A DNA stretch of 5,820 nt, from NCBI GenBank assembly GCA_015904075.1, contig JABMDH010000041.1, positions 9,401 through 15,220 on the forward strand, given 5' to 3'. A program made the position numbers and the translations under genes. The DNA comes from Nitrospira sp. (GTDB lineage Bacteria; Nitrospirota; Nitrospiria; Nitrospirales; Nitrospiraceae). Under the pieces are notes generated by a model. That model made no database searches, was not told the origin of the DNA, and worked only from the letters and a program-made list of their open reading frames with translations. This document shows, one piece after another, positions 1 to 5,281 of the stretch; positions within the stretch are counted from its first letter, which is position 1, and each line of letters opens with the position of its first letter.

Positions 1-7
1 AGCTGCA

Positions 8-45
8 ACCAAGGGCTCAGCGGGGCAACCCGCTGAGCCCTTGGT
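8..45 (+). terminator. Strong hairpin terminator of an upstream gene
   Basis: A perfect inverted repeat: the 17-base arm at 8-24 is exactly complementary to 29-45 and the loop is GCAA (25-28), a GNRA-type tetraloop. On the + strand the stem is followed by a short T-rich stretch (GTTTGT, 46-51), as in an imperfect intrinsic terminator; the minus-strand exit is not T-rich, so + is favoured. It probably ends a transcript from a gene left of the window. It also separates that gene from the methyltransferase gene, which starts 237 bases downstream. Confidence 0.75.
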
Positions 46-92
46 GTTTGTACGACGCACTGCTGATCTGCTCATTTGGAGAACGGAGTTGC

Positions 93-155
93 GAGTTTCT
101 GGTTTCATGTTTTGTGTTGTCTGAAACGATGCTCCGAAAACTCGAAACCCGAAAC
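93..155. repeat. Heptameric word array with opposed halves (GTTTC / GAAAC type)
   Basis: The sequence reads in register as 7-base units. Units at 93-99, 100-106 and 107-113 end in GTTTC or GTTTT. Units at 121-127, 135-141, 142-148 and 149-155 end in GAAAC or AAAAC, the complementary sense. The two halves can pair, for example CGAGTTT at 92-98 with AAACTCG at 138-144. It lies in the 237-base gap before the methyltransferase gene and overlaps no plausible gene. It could be a hairpin-forming intergenic repeat; its function is unknown. The rest of the gap (46-92 and 156-270) shows only small palindromes such as GCGATCGC at 254-261 and no convincing promoter. Confidence 0.5.
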
Positions 156-270
156 CTCCGCCCATCTGCTGGTTGATAGAGGCAGTATCTCTGTGTTGGT
201 ATTCCCTGCCTTGCCTTTCCGTTTCCGATCTAGGTAAGATCGTAACTTTCTAAGCGATCGCCTAAGGGGC

Positions 271-276
271 TAAGGG
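271..276 (+). promoter_or_regulatory. Ribosome binding site fixing a GTG start
   Basis: TAAGGG lies 6 bases upstream of the GTG at 283. The preceding bases repeat the same word (AAGGGG at 263-268). This purine-rich site supports the GTG as the start of the methyltransferase. Confidence 0.5.
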
Positions 277-282
277 ATTGGT

Positions 283-1263
283 GTGTCACGAGAATTTTCA
301 CTCGCAGAGATCTTCCAGCTTGGGTACTACTGGGAAACGAAGATCCTCTTGACGGCGGTCAAGCTGGATGTGTTTTCCACGCTGGATGGCAAGCCAAAAA
401 CGGCCAAAGAAGTCGCGGGGCGCATTGAGGCCCATGAGTCGACTCTTGCCCTCTTGTTAAATGCTCTTGTGGCGTTGAGGCTACTGACAAAAGAAGGCGA
501 TCTGTACGGGAACTCCTCGGCTGCGGAAAAGCACCTCGTCCGGCATTCATCCCAGTACATCGGGCATTTACTCGTGCTGCACGATGCGGAATGGAACAAC
601 TGGGGAAAGTTGGAGGAGACGATTCGAACCGGGCACCGGCCGGTTGACCGGCATGTGTTTGAAACCGATCCTGAATTGGGAAGTAATGTATTGGCGGTAC
701 TGCACCGCATCGGCCAGCAGAGCGGACCGGATTTGGCCAAGCGGCTGAAACTGTCCGGGCGTGAGCGTCTGCTGGATTTGGGCGGCGGCGCGGGCACGAA
801 TGCCATTGCGTTTTGCCAGGTCTATCCCGAATTGACCGCGACGGTGTTCGATCTTCCCGCGACCCTTCGGCTGACGGAAAAAACTGTGAAAGAGGCGGGG
901 CTGGAATCACGGATCGCGCTGCTCCCAGGCGATTTTAACCGGGATGCCCTGGGTGGTCCCTATGATGTCGTTCTTATGTCCGACATCTTGCATTATCAAA
1001 CATCCGAATCGAATGCCGCCTTGGTTGGAAAAGTATTTGCCCATCTGGCGCCGGGTGGTCGGTTGGTCATCAAGGATCGATTTTTAGACGAGGCGGGAAC
1101 AGGCCCGGCTTGGACGACGGCCTTTGCGATGCACATTTTGGTCAATACGCAGCGGGGCGGTTGTTATCGAACTAGCGAGGCGATGAGCTGGATGACCAAG
1201 GGCGGGTTCACCTCCGTCACGGAACTGGAAAAAACGGCCGTGGTGCAGGGTATAAAACAGTAA
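283..1263 (+). CDS. SAM-dependent methyltransferase, family 2 (BchU/CrtF/COMT-like)
   Basis: Predicted cytoplasmic methyltransferase that moves a methyl group from S-adenosylmethionine to a small molecule; the substrate is not readable from sequence. The 326-residue length is usual for the family. Residues about 10-75 look like the N-terminal winged-helix dimerisation domain. The Rossmann fold carries motif I LLDLGGGAGTNAI (163-175), the acidic VFDLP (188-192) expected to contact SAM ribose, a GDF motif (216-218), and the late motif LAPGGRLVIKDRF (255-267). His237 in SDILH aligns with the catalytic-base histidine of plant O-methyltransferases. The start is GTG, supported by a Shine-Dalgarno site. 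The stop is 26 bases before the DUF420 gene, so co-transcription is plausible. Known relatives methylate bacteriochlorophyll precursors (BchU), hydroxycarotenoids (CrtF) or phenolics and quinone-like compounds. Given the oxidase context a tetrapyrrole or quinone substrate is possible, but that is inference. Confidence 0.85.
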   Translation: MSREFSLAEIFQLGYYWETKILLTAVKLDVFSTLDGKPKTAKEVAGRIEAHESTLALLLNALVALRLLTKEGDLYGNSSAAEKHLVRHSSQYIGHLLVLHDAEWNNWGKLEETIRTGHRPVDRHVFETDPELGSNVLAVLHRIGQQSGPDLAKRLKLSGRERLLDLGGGAGTNAIAFCQVYPELTATVFDLPATLRLTEKTVKEAGLESRIALLPGDFNRDALGGPYDVVLMSDILHYQTSESNAALVGKVFAHLAPGGRLVIKDRFLDEAGTGPAWTTAFAMHILVNTQRGGCYRTSEAMSWMTKGGFTSVTELEKTAVVQGIKQ

Positions 1264-1289
1264 GGCCTGAGGAGTCGGGAGTTAGCAGA

Positions 1290-1736
1290 ATGATGGATTG
1301 GTTGAGGGAGCCGGGTTTTTTCGGGACGCATGCCACGGTGGGAGCGGATCTGAGCCAGTTTATGGCGACGCTTTTTACCGGCCTATTTGTCCTGGGATGG
1401 TTTCAGGCCCGGAAGCGCCGTGCCGATGCCCACCATTGGTTGATGCTGGGCGGCATGATCTCGATGCTCAGTTTTTTTATCGCCTATTATTTGTTCCGGC
1501 AACTCGGCGTGCTGGCGTTCGAAGGGAAGGAAGGGTTCGGCGGATCGCAGGCGCTCTATGACTATGTGTTTATCCCAGTGCTGACGCTCCATATCATTCT
1601 GGTCATGATTGGATTGGTCATGGCCGTGTACATGATCGTGCTGGGGTTTCGCTCCCAACAGTTCGTGGACGGCATCCGATCGCTTCGCGAGTCGCTGTTG
1701 CAGACGACATGGTCCGCAAGCAGAAGCGGATCGTGA
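1290..1736 (+). pseudogene. DUF420 membrane protein, N-terminal part, interrupted by an insertion
   Basis: First 141 codons (1290-1712) of a DUF420-type inner-membrane protein. At base 1713 foreign sequence begins, and the frame adds 7 unrelated codons (SASRSGS) before a stop. The genuine part has hydrophobic segments at about 20-38, 50-70 and 93-120. It carries the histidines typical of the family (H48, H49 in AHHWLML; H101 in LTLHIIL). A good ribosome site (GGGAG, 1277-1281) precedes the ATG. The missing C-terminal part lies at 3280-3573 in a different frame relative to this half, because the intervening 1567 bases are not a multiple of three. DUF420 proteins (B. subtilis YozB; CtaM in S. 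aureus, from memory) are associated with assembly of terminal oxidases. As it stands the product would lack the family's C-terminal half and is probably non-functional unless the insert excises. Confidence 0.8.
1683..1712 (+). repeat. 30-bp direct repeat, left copy
   Basis: These 30 bases start CTTCGCGAG and end GACGACATGG, and recur without mismatch at 3250-3279. They encode residues of the interrupted DUF420 protein (ESLLQTTW region), so the sequence is host-gene DNA duplicated at both edges of the insert. The left copy also supplies the ATG (1709-1711) of the following gene. A slightly longer imperfect match exists: GATCG precedes both copies, with three extra bases at the right copy. Confidence 0.95.
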
Positions 1737-2710
1737 TGTTTGTGCCCGGGTTCGTCGCGTTCGGCATTTATCGGTTGGCCAAGCATGTCGTGCCGCTCGA
1801 TGACGCGTTTGTGCTGCTCTTGGTGAGCAGTCTGGTGGCGGTGGTGACGGCGTCGCTTGCCTATCGTGTCGGACGAGCGGTCTCCTGGTCGGCGATAGTG
1901 CGCGAGGATGGGAGTCGGCTGCTTGGCTGGGTGGCCGGATGGATCGGCGCAGTCTATGGTATCCAGCTGTCCCTATTGGTCTTGGCGATTTTGTGGATGG
2001 CGGGTTACAGCTATCTCCAGCACCCCGACGGTCCGGCTATGATGGCGATCATCATTTCCTGTACATCGGTGGCGCGCGATGCGTTTGAGATCGGTCATGT
2101 GCGAAAGATTGCGTTGATGGGAAAGCCGATGCCGACGTTTCCGGACGGCGCCGCCTTGCGTCAGATGTTGGGAAGCCATGCCGCACAAGTTGCTCCTTGG
2201 GTTGTCGCAGGATTGGCGATCGGCGCAGCGGCGGCTTCGTTCGGGCAGGCCGTGGGAGGACAGCAAGCGGCATTCGTCGAATTGTCCGCCGTGACAATCC
2301 TGGGCGGAGCGATCACGCTCTGCGCGTACTTCGGCGGGTTGAAGCCTCAGGCGTCATGGATGGCGGGATTGGCCGAGACCAAGACTGCCGAGTTGCTGAA
2401 GTATTGGTGGTGGCCGGGATTGGCCTTTGCGGCTACGTACTATCTGGTTGCGGTCGGCGTGGCCGTATTTGTGATGAAGCAGCCGGAGTTCCCGATGGTC
2501 GTTGCGGCGATCGGCGGCGCGCTTGTCACCGGATTGATGGCGCTCTATGGCTATTATTTAGGGTATCGTCGGAATGTGGAAGAGCAACAGGGGCGGAGCC
2601 TGAGTCCGGCGCTGCTGCGTTGTCCGTTTGTGATGGGTATTCTTGGAAAGTCGGCAACGATGGGCGCGTCGATGGCACCCTCTGCTCCGGTTCCGGGATC
2701 GAAAGCGTAA
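1709..2710 (+). CDS. Multi-pass membrane protein of unknown function, copy 1 (oxidase-linked)
   Basis: I do not recognise this 333-residue protein. It has about seven hydrophobic segments (roughly 8-22, 32-52, 71-100, 165-182, 188-208, 232-256, 262-284). There is a basic N-terminus (RKQKR), a cytoplasmic-looking loop with the conserved string FEIGHVRKIALMGKPMP (126-142), a WWW run (233-235) and a Pro/Ala/Ser-rich tail. It is about 96% identical to the protein at 4220-5281; the first two residues (MV) are the exception, because the ATG comes from the interrupted DUF420 gene. The gene overlaps the DUF420 fragment by 28 bases, so its translation may be coupled to that frame; no strong Shine-Dalgarno is visible. 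An internal ATG at residue 10 could be used instead. Its stop is one base from the bd-like oxidase start, which suggests a partner or assembly role for that oxidase (inference). Confidence 0.75.
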   Translation: MVRKQKRIVMFVPGFVAFGIYRLAKHVVPLDDAFVLLLVSSLVAVVTASLAYRVGRAVSWSAIVREDGSRLLGWVAGWIGAVYGIQLSLLVLAILWMAGYSYLQHPDGPAMMAIIISCTSVARDAFEIGHVRKIALMGKPMPTFPDGAALRQMLGSHAAQVAPWVVAGLAIGAAAASFGQAVGGQQAAFVELSAVTILGGAITLCAYFGGLKPQASWMAGLAETKTAELLKYWWWPGLAFAATYYLVAVGVAVFVMKQPEFPMVVAAIGGALVTGLMALYGYYLGYRRNVEEQQGRSLSPALLRCPFVMGILGKSATMGASMAPSAPVPGSKA

Positions 2711-3249
2711 GATGCATATCATCCGTTCAAACGAGAAGCTGACGTCCCTTGCGCTCGCCGTTACGGTGGTTGCCTTGTTTGGTCTGTTCAGTCCGGGGCT
2801 GGATCTTCCTGCCTGTGCCGAGGAGTCGAGGGATCTCTACTTCAATACGCCCGGGACGCCGCAGGGTCCGGCGGCTCCGGCGCCTCACGAGACGGCCTAT
2901 CCGCGGATCGGTTCTTCCGACAGCCGGTTGCTCGTGTGGTTTGTGACGCAACTGCACACCTACTTCGGCGGCTTCGTGCTGGCGCTGCCGCTATTTTGCG
3001 CCTTGCTGGAATTTCTTGGATTGATGACGAAGAAGCCGGCCTGGGCGCTTCGCTACGACGGCCTGGCGCGTGATTTGGCGAAGGTGGCGCTCCTGGCTTT
3101 GTCGGTCACGGCGTTCATCGGCAGTCTGATGTTGACGATATTCATTACGCTCTATCCCAGTTTTATGAAATACATGGGCGGCACATTCAAGTCGTTCATG
3201 CCGTTCTACGCCGCCGTGTTTGTCGGAGAGTCGCTGCTGCTGATCGTCT
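1713..3249 (+). repeat. Inserted paralogous segment (copy 1 of a 1537-bp repeat)
   Basis: This block lies between the two 30-bp direct repeats and aligns colinearly, at a constant offset of 2571 bases, with 4284-5820. By eye I count about 118 mismatches and no insertions or deletions, roughly 92% identity. It contains the whole 7-TM gene except its native start and the first 179 codons of the bd-like oxidase gene. The ends show no terminal inverted repeats and no transposase is encoded, so it is not a recognisable insertion sequence. Confidence 0.9.
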
Positions 3250-3377
3250 CTTCGCGAGTCGCTGTTGCAGACGACATGGAAGAAGGTGGGGTTGATCTTG
3301 GGCGGAGTCACCGTCGTGGTGCTCGGCTTGTTTGGGTCGCGCGTCGCGACTGCCGGATTTTCCATGCGGAAGTTTGA
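2712..3377 (+). pseudogene. Cytochrome bd-like oxidase subunit I, truncated copy with out-of-frame tail
   Basis: The first 179 codons (2712-3249) match a cytochrome bd subunit I-like protein. Residues 180-221 are DUF420 DNA read in the wrong frame and mean nothing. The genuine part has an N-terminal signal peptide (about 8-36, ending LPACAEE), a Pro/Ala-rich exported linker (about 40-70), and then bd-type helices. His82 in QLHTYFGG corresponds to the helix-1 histidine that ligates haem b595 in E. coli CydA (His19). Glu173 in FVGESLLL corresponds to Glu99. The later haem ligands (CydA His186 and Met393) and all downstream helices are absent, so this copy cannot make a working oxidase. The start is one base after the preceding stop. 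Lengths upstream of the break match the copy at 5283. Confidence 0.8.
3250..3279 (+). repeat. 30-bp direct repeat, right copy
   Basis: Identical to 1683-1712. Directly after it the DUF420 coding sequence continues (codon for Lys at 3280-3282). Recombination between the two copies would delete 1567 bases and rejoin the DUF420 frame exactly. Confidence 0.95.
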
Positions 3378-3573
3378 GGTCTACCTGATCTTTCTACTCA
3401 TTGTGGCGTTCGTCTTTGGGATCGAAATGGCGATTCAACGGATTTGGCCGAACGGCGGACAACGTCATCGCGCGCTTGGCCGGTTCACCATGGTCATTTA
3501 CTGTGTGCTGTTCGTCACCGGCAGCTTCACCTATACGATGTTGTATATCCTGTACCCCGGAAAAATTGGATAG
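3280..3573 (+). pseudogene. DUF420 membrane protein, C-terminal part
   Basis: The last 97 codons of the interrupted DUF420 gene. Three hydrophobic stretches are visible: a first one beginning VGLILGGVTVVVLGLF, FEVYLIFLLIVAFVFGI, and a last one containing VIYCVLFVTGSF. The ending (HRALGRFT followed by the final helix) is the characteristic C-terminus of DUF420/YozB-like proteins. Reading back in frame into the right 30-bp repeat gives LLQTTW, exactly the residues at which the N-terminal half stops. An ORF could start at TTG 3265, giving 102 residues, but it has no clear ribosome site, so independent expression is doubtful. The stop TAG at 3571 is 54 bases before the PCP_red gene. Confidence 0.8.
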
Positions 3574-3590
3574 CCCGATGGACCGGACCC

Positions 3591-3618
3591 CTTACCCCTC
3601 ATCCCTCACCCCTCACGC
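3591..3618. repeat. Heptameric word array (CTCACCC type)
   Basis: Four consecutive 7-base units, each CTYAYSC-like: CTTACCC (3591-3597), then CTCATCC, CTCACCC and CTCACGC ending at 3618. It fills the 54-base gap between the DUF420 remnant and the PCP_red gene. No opposed half is visible. The short frame starting at ATG 3578 across this element is repeat-encoded and not a credible gene. Confidence 0.5.
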
Positions 3619-3627
3619 GGCCTCGCC

Positions 3628-4122
3628 ATGCTGACTTGCGGCTGTGGGCGTTGGATGCATACGGCAGGGATCGAAGAGCGGGCTTACGACGACGGAGCGC
3701 TCCAATGGTTCATCCGATCCGAATGCCGCGGGTGTGGATTGAATGTAGGGATCGATGTGCCGGCGGGGCAGATGTATGGATTGGTGGACCGGCTTATGTG
3801 GACGGATGAGGCACTGCATCGCTTGGAGCGGATGCCCCCCTATATGGCTCCTCTCTATCGTGAGGATGTGGAAGGCGCCGCGCGTATCCGTGGCGAACGA
3901 GTGGTCACGTATGAGACATTGTTGCGGCCGTCTACCGGGGAACGGATCGAATGGGAGCCTGAAGCAGAACGGCGGCTGGAGAAGGTGCCGGCTCCGGTCC
4001 GCGCCATGGCGCGAGTCGAATTGGAGCGTACGGCAGCAGATCGCGGAACATTCCGCATCACCGTGGCGTTGATGGAAGAAATCAAAGCCAAGTACTTCGG
4101 GATGGCGTCTCAGAAGACGTAA
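3628..4122 (+). CDS. CxC/CxxC zinc-ribbon-like protein with two PCP_red-like repeats
   Basis: A 164-residue soluble protein with no signal or membrane segment. The N-terminus has Cys4-x-Cys6 and Cys33-x-x-Cys36, a plausible metal site (zinc ribbon or, less likely, an iron-sulfur ligand set). The C-terminal region (about 109-158), opening with WEPEAERRLEKVP and continuing through an APVRAMARVELERTA helix to EEIKAKYFG, matches the PCP_red domain (PF08369). That domain was named from the light-independent protochlorophyllide reductase subunit but also occurs alone in non-phototrophs. A second, more diverged unit is visible at about 58-99 (WTDEALHRLERMPPYMAPLY), suggesting internal duplication. 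I chose ATG 3628 because it keeps the first cysteine pair; no strong ribosome site is seen. The biochemical role is unknown; binding or electron transfer in tetrapyrrole metabolism is only a family-based guess. Confidence 0.75.
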   Translation: MLTCGCGRWMHTAGIEERAYDDGALQWFIRSECRGCGLNVGIDVPAGQMYGLVDRLMWTDEALHRLERMPPYMAPLYREDVEGAARIRGERVVTYETLLRPSTGERIEWEPEAERRLEKVPAPVRAMARVELERTAADRGTFRITVALMEEIKAKYFGMASQKT

Positions 4123-4128
4123 GAAGAC

Positions 4129-4211
4129 GTGAGAGGTAAGGCGTTAGGCGTAAGGAGAAGAAGGCAGACCATCATGGTGATCGCCTCACGCCTTACGGTT
4201 AACGCCTAACG
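4129..4211. repeat. Opposed heptameric arrays forming a hairpin (GTAAGGC / GCCTTAC type)
   Basis: The left half (4129-4156) holds four 7-base units such as GTAAGGC and GTTAGGC. The right half (4183-4210) holds four units of opposite sense such as GCCTTAC and GCCTAAC. CGTTAGGCG (4142-4150) pairs with CGCCTAACG (4203-4211), and GTAAGG (4150-4155) can pair with CCTTAC (4191-4196) after a bulge. The element occupies nearly all of the gap between the PCP_red gene and the next 7-TM gene. It could act as a terminator or mRNA stabiliser, but there is no T-tract. A small tandem AGAAGACGT (4112-4120, 4122-4130) overlaps the PCP_red stop codon. Confidence 0.55.
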
Positions 4212-4219
4212 AGTTCACT

Positions 4220-5281
4220 ATGTTGCATCGGATGGCGCTACGAGTATTGCCGAGTTTGAGCCTGATAGTGACGGAGGACTCTGTCCGCAAGCAGAAGCGG
4301 ATTGTGATGTTCGTGCCAGGATTCGTCGCCTTTGGTATCTATCGGTTGGCCAAACATCTCGTTCCGCTCGATGACGCGTTTGTGTTGCTCTTGGTAAGCA
4401 GTCTGGTGGCGGTGGTGACGTCGTTGGTGGCCTATCGTGTCGGACGGGCAGTCTCTTGGTCGGCGATAATGCGCGAGGATGGAGGGCGGCTGCTTGGCTG
4501 GGTGGCTGGTTGGATCGGCGCGGTCTATGGTATCCAGCTGTCACTATTGGTCTTGGCGATTTTGTGGATGGCGGGCTACAGCTATCTCCAGCATCCCGAC
4601 GGTCCGGCCATGATGGCGATCATCATTTCCTGCACGTCGGTGGCACGCGATGCGTTTGAGATCGGTCATGTGCGGAAGATTGCGTTGATGGGAAAGCCGA
4701 TGCCGACGTTTCCGGACGGCGCCGCCTTGCGTCAGATGTTGGGAAGCCAGGCCGCACAAGTTGCTCCCTGGGTTGCCGCCGGATTGGCGATCGGCGCAGC
4801 GGCGGCTTCGTTTGGGCAGGCCGTGGGAGGACAGCAAGCGGCGTTCGTCGAATTGTCCGCGGTGACGATCCTGGGTGGTGCCATTACACTTTGCGCCTAC
4901 TTCGGCGGGCTGAAACCTCAGGCGTCATGGATGGCGGGGTTGGCCGAGACGAAGACTGCCGAGTTGTTGAAGTATTGGTGGTGGCCGGGATTGGCCTTTG
5001 CGGCCACCTACTATCTAGTTGCGGTTGGCGTTGCCGTATTCGTGATGAAGCAGCCGGAGTTCTCGATGGTTGTTGCAGCGACCGGTGGCGCGCTTGTCAC
5101 CGGATTGATGGCGCTCTATGGCTATTATTTGGGATATCGTCGACAGGTGGAAGAGCAACAGGGGCGGAGCCTGAGTCCGGCGCTGCTGCGTTGTCCGTTT
5201 GTCATGGGCATTCTTGGAAAGTCGGCAGCCATGGGCGCGTCGATGGCCCCTTCCGCCCCGGCTCCGGGATCGAAAGCGTAA
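4220..5281 (+). CDS. Multi-pass membrane protein of unknown function, copy 2 (oxidase-linked)
   Basis: Paralogue of the 1709-2710 product, 353 residues if ATG 4220 is used. From residue 22 (VRKQKR) to the end it aligns without gaps and differs at about 13 positions, mostly conservative. Most nucleotide differences are synonymous, so both copies have been under selection as proteins. The first 21 residues (MLHRMALRVLPSLSLIVTEDS) have no counterpart in copy 1. The start is uncertain: ATG 4220 and 4232, GTG 4268 and ATG 4307 are all in frame and none has a strong ribosome site, and ATG 4220 lies only 8 bases after the repeat array. About seven hydrophobic segments, as in copy 1. The bd-like oxidase gene follows after one base, so translational coupling is likely. 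No known domain recognised; a subunit or assembly factor of the oxidase is inferred from the conserved pairing. Confidence 0.8.
   Translation: MLHRMALRVLPSLSLIVTEDSVRKQKRIVMFVPGFVAFGIYRLAKHLVPLDDAFVLLLVSSLVAVVTSLVAYRVGRAVSWSAIMREDGGRLLGWVAGWIGAVYGIQLSLLVLAILWMAGYSYLQHPDGPAMMAIIISCTSVARDAFEIGHVRKIALMGKPMPTFPDGAALRQMLGSQAAQVAPWVAAGLAIGAAAASFGQAVGGQQAAFVELSAVTILGGAITLCAYFGGLKPQASWMAGLAETKTAELLKYWWWPGLAFAATYYLVAVGVAVFVMKQPEFSMVVAATGGALVTGLMALYGYYLGYRRQVEEQQGRSLSPALLRCPFVMGILGKSAAMGASMAPSAPAPGSKA

Noticed and set aside
1..50. tRNA end or small RNA at the left edge
   Set aside because: The 17-bp perfect stem with a tetraloop is a simple hairpin; no cloverleaf arms or acceptor pairing are visible in the window.
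93..155. CRISPR-like array
   Set aside because: Units are 7 bases, degenerate and without spacers.
173..203. Sigma-70-type promoter (TTGATA with a downstream TA-rich box)
   Set aside because: No acceptable -10 box at the right spacing.
327..910. Minus-strand frames opposite the methyltransferase
   Set aside because: Composition is Arg/Ser/Pro-rich with no motif, and the + strand frame has full family motifs.
2197..2742. Second + strand frame of 181 codons overlapping the 7-TM gene
   Set aside because: Arg/Gly-rich shadow of a high-GC gene; the parallel frame in copy 2 is not preserved at protein level.
1713..3249. Insertion sequence or transposon carrying cargo
   Set aside because: No transposase or recombinase frame, and the ends (TCCGCAAGC and GATCGTCT) show no inverted repeats; a 30-bp target duplication would also be atypical.
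3250..3377. Natural C-terminus of the oxidase fragment or programmed frameshifting
   Set aside because: Residues 180-221 are hydrophilic out-of-frame DUF420 sequence, and the junction coincides with a duplicated repeat, so a rearrangement explains it.
3265..3573. DUF420 C-terminal half as a separate gene from TTG 3265
   Set aside because: The frame is simply the continuation of the interrupted gene; no ribosome site is visible and the start lies inside the duplicated 30 bp.
3578..3634. Mini-gene starting at ATG 3578
   Set aside because: It encodes only the heptameric repeat and ends just inside the PCP_red gene.
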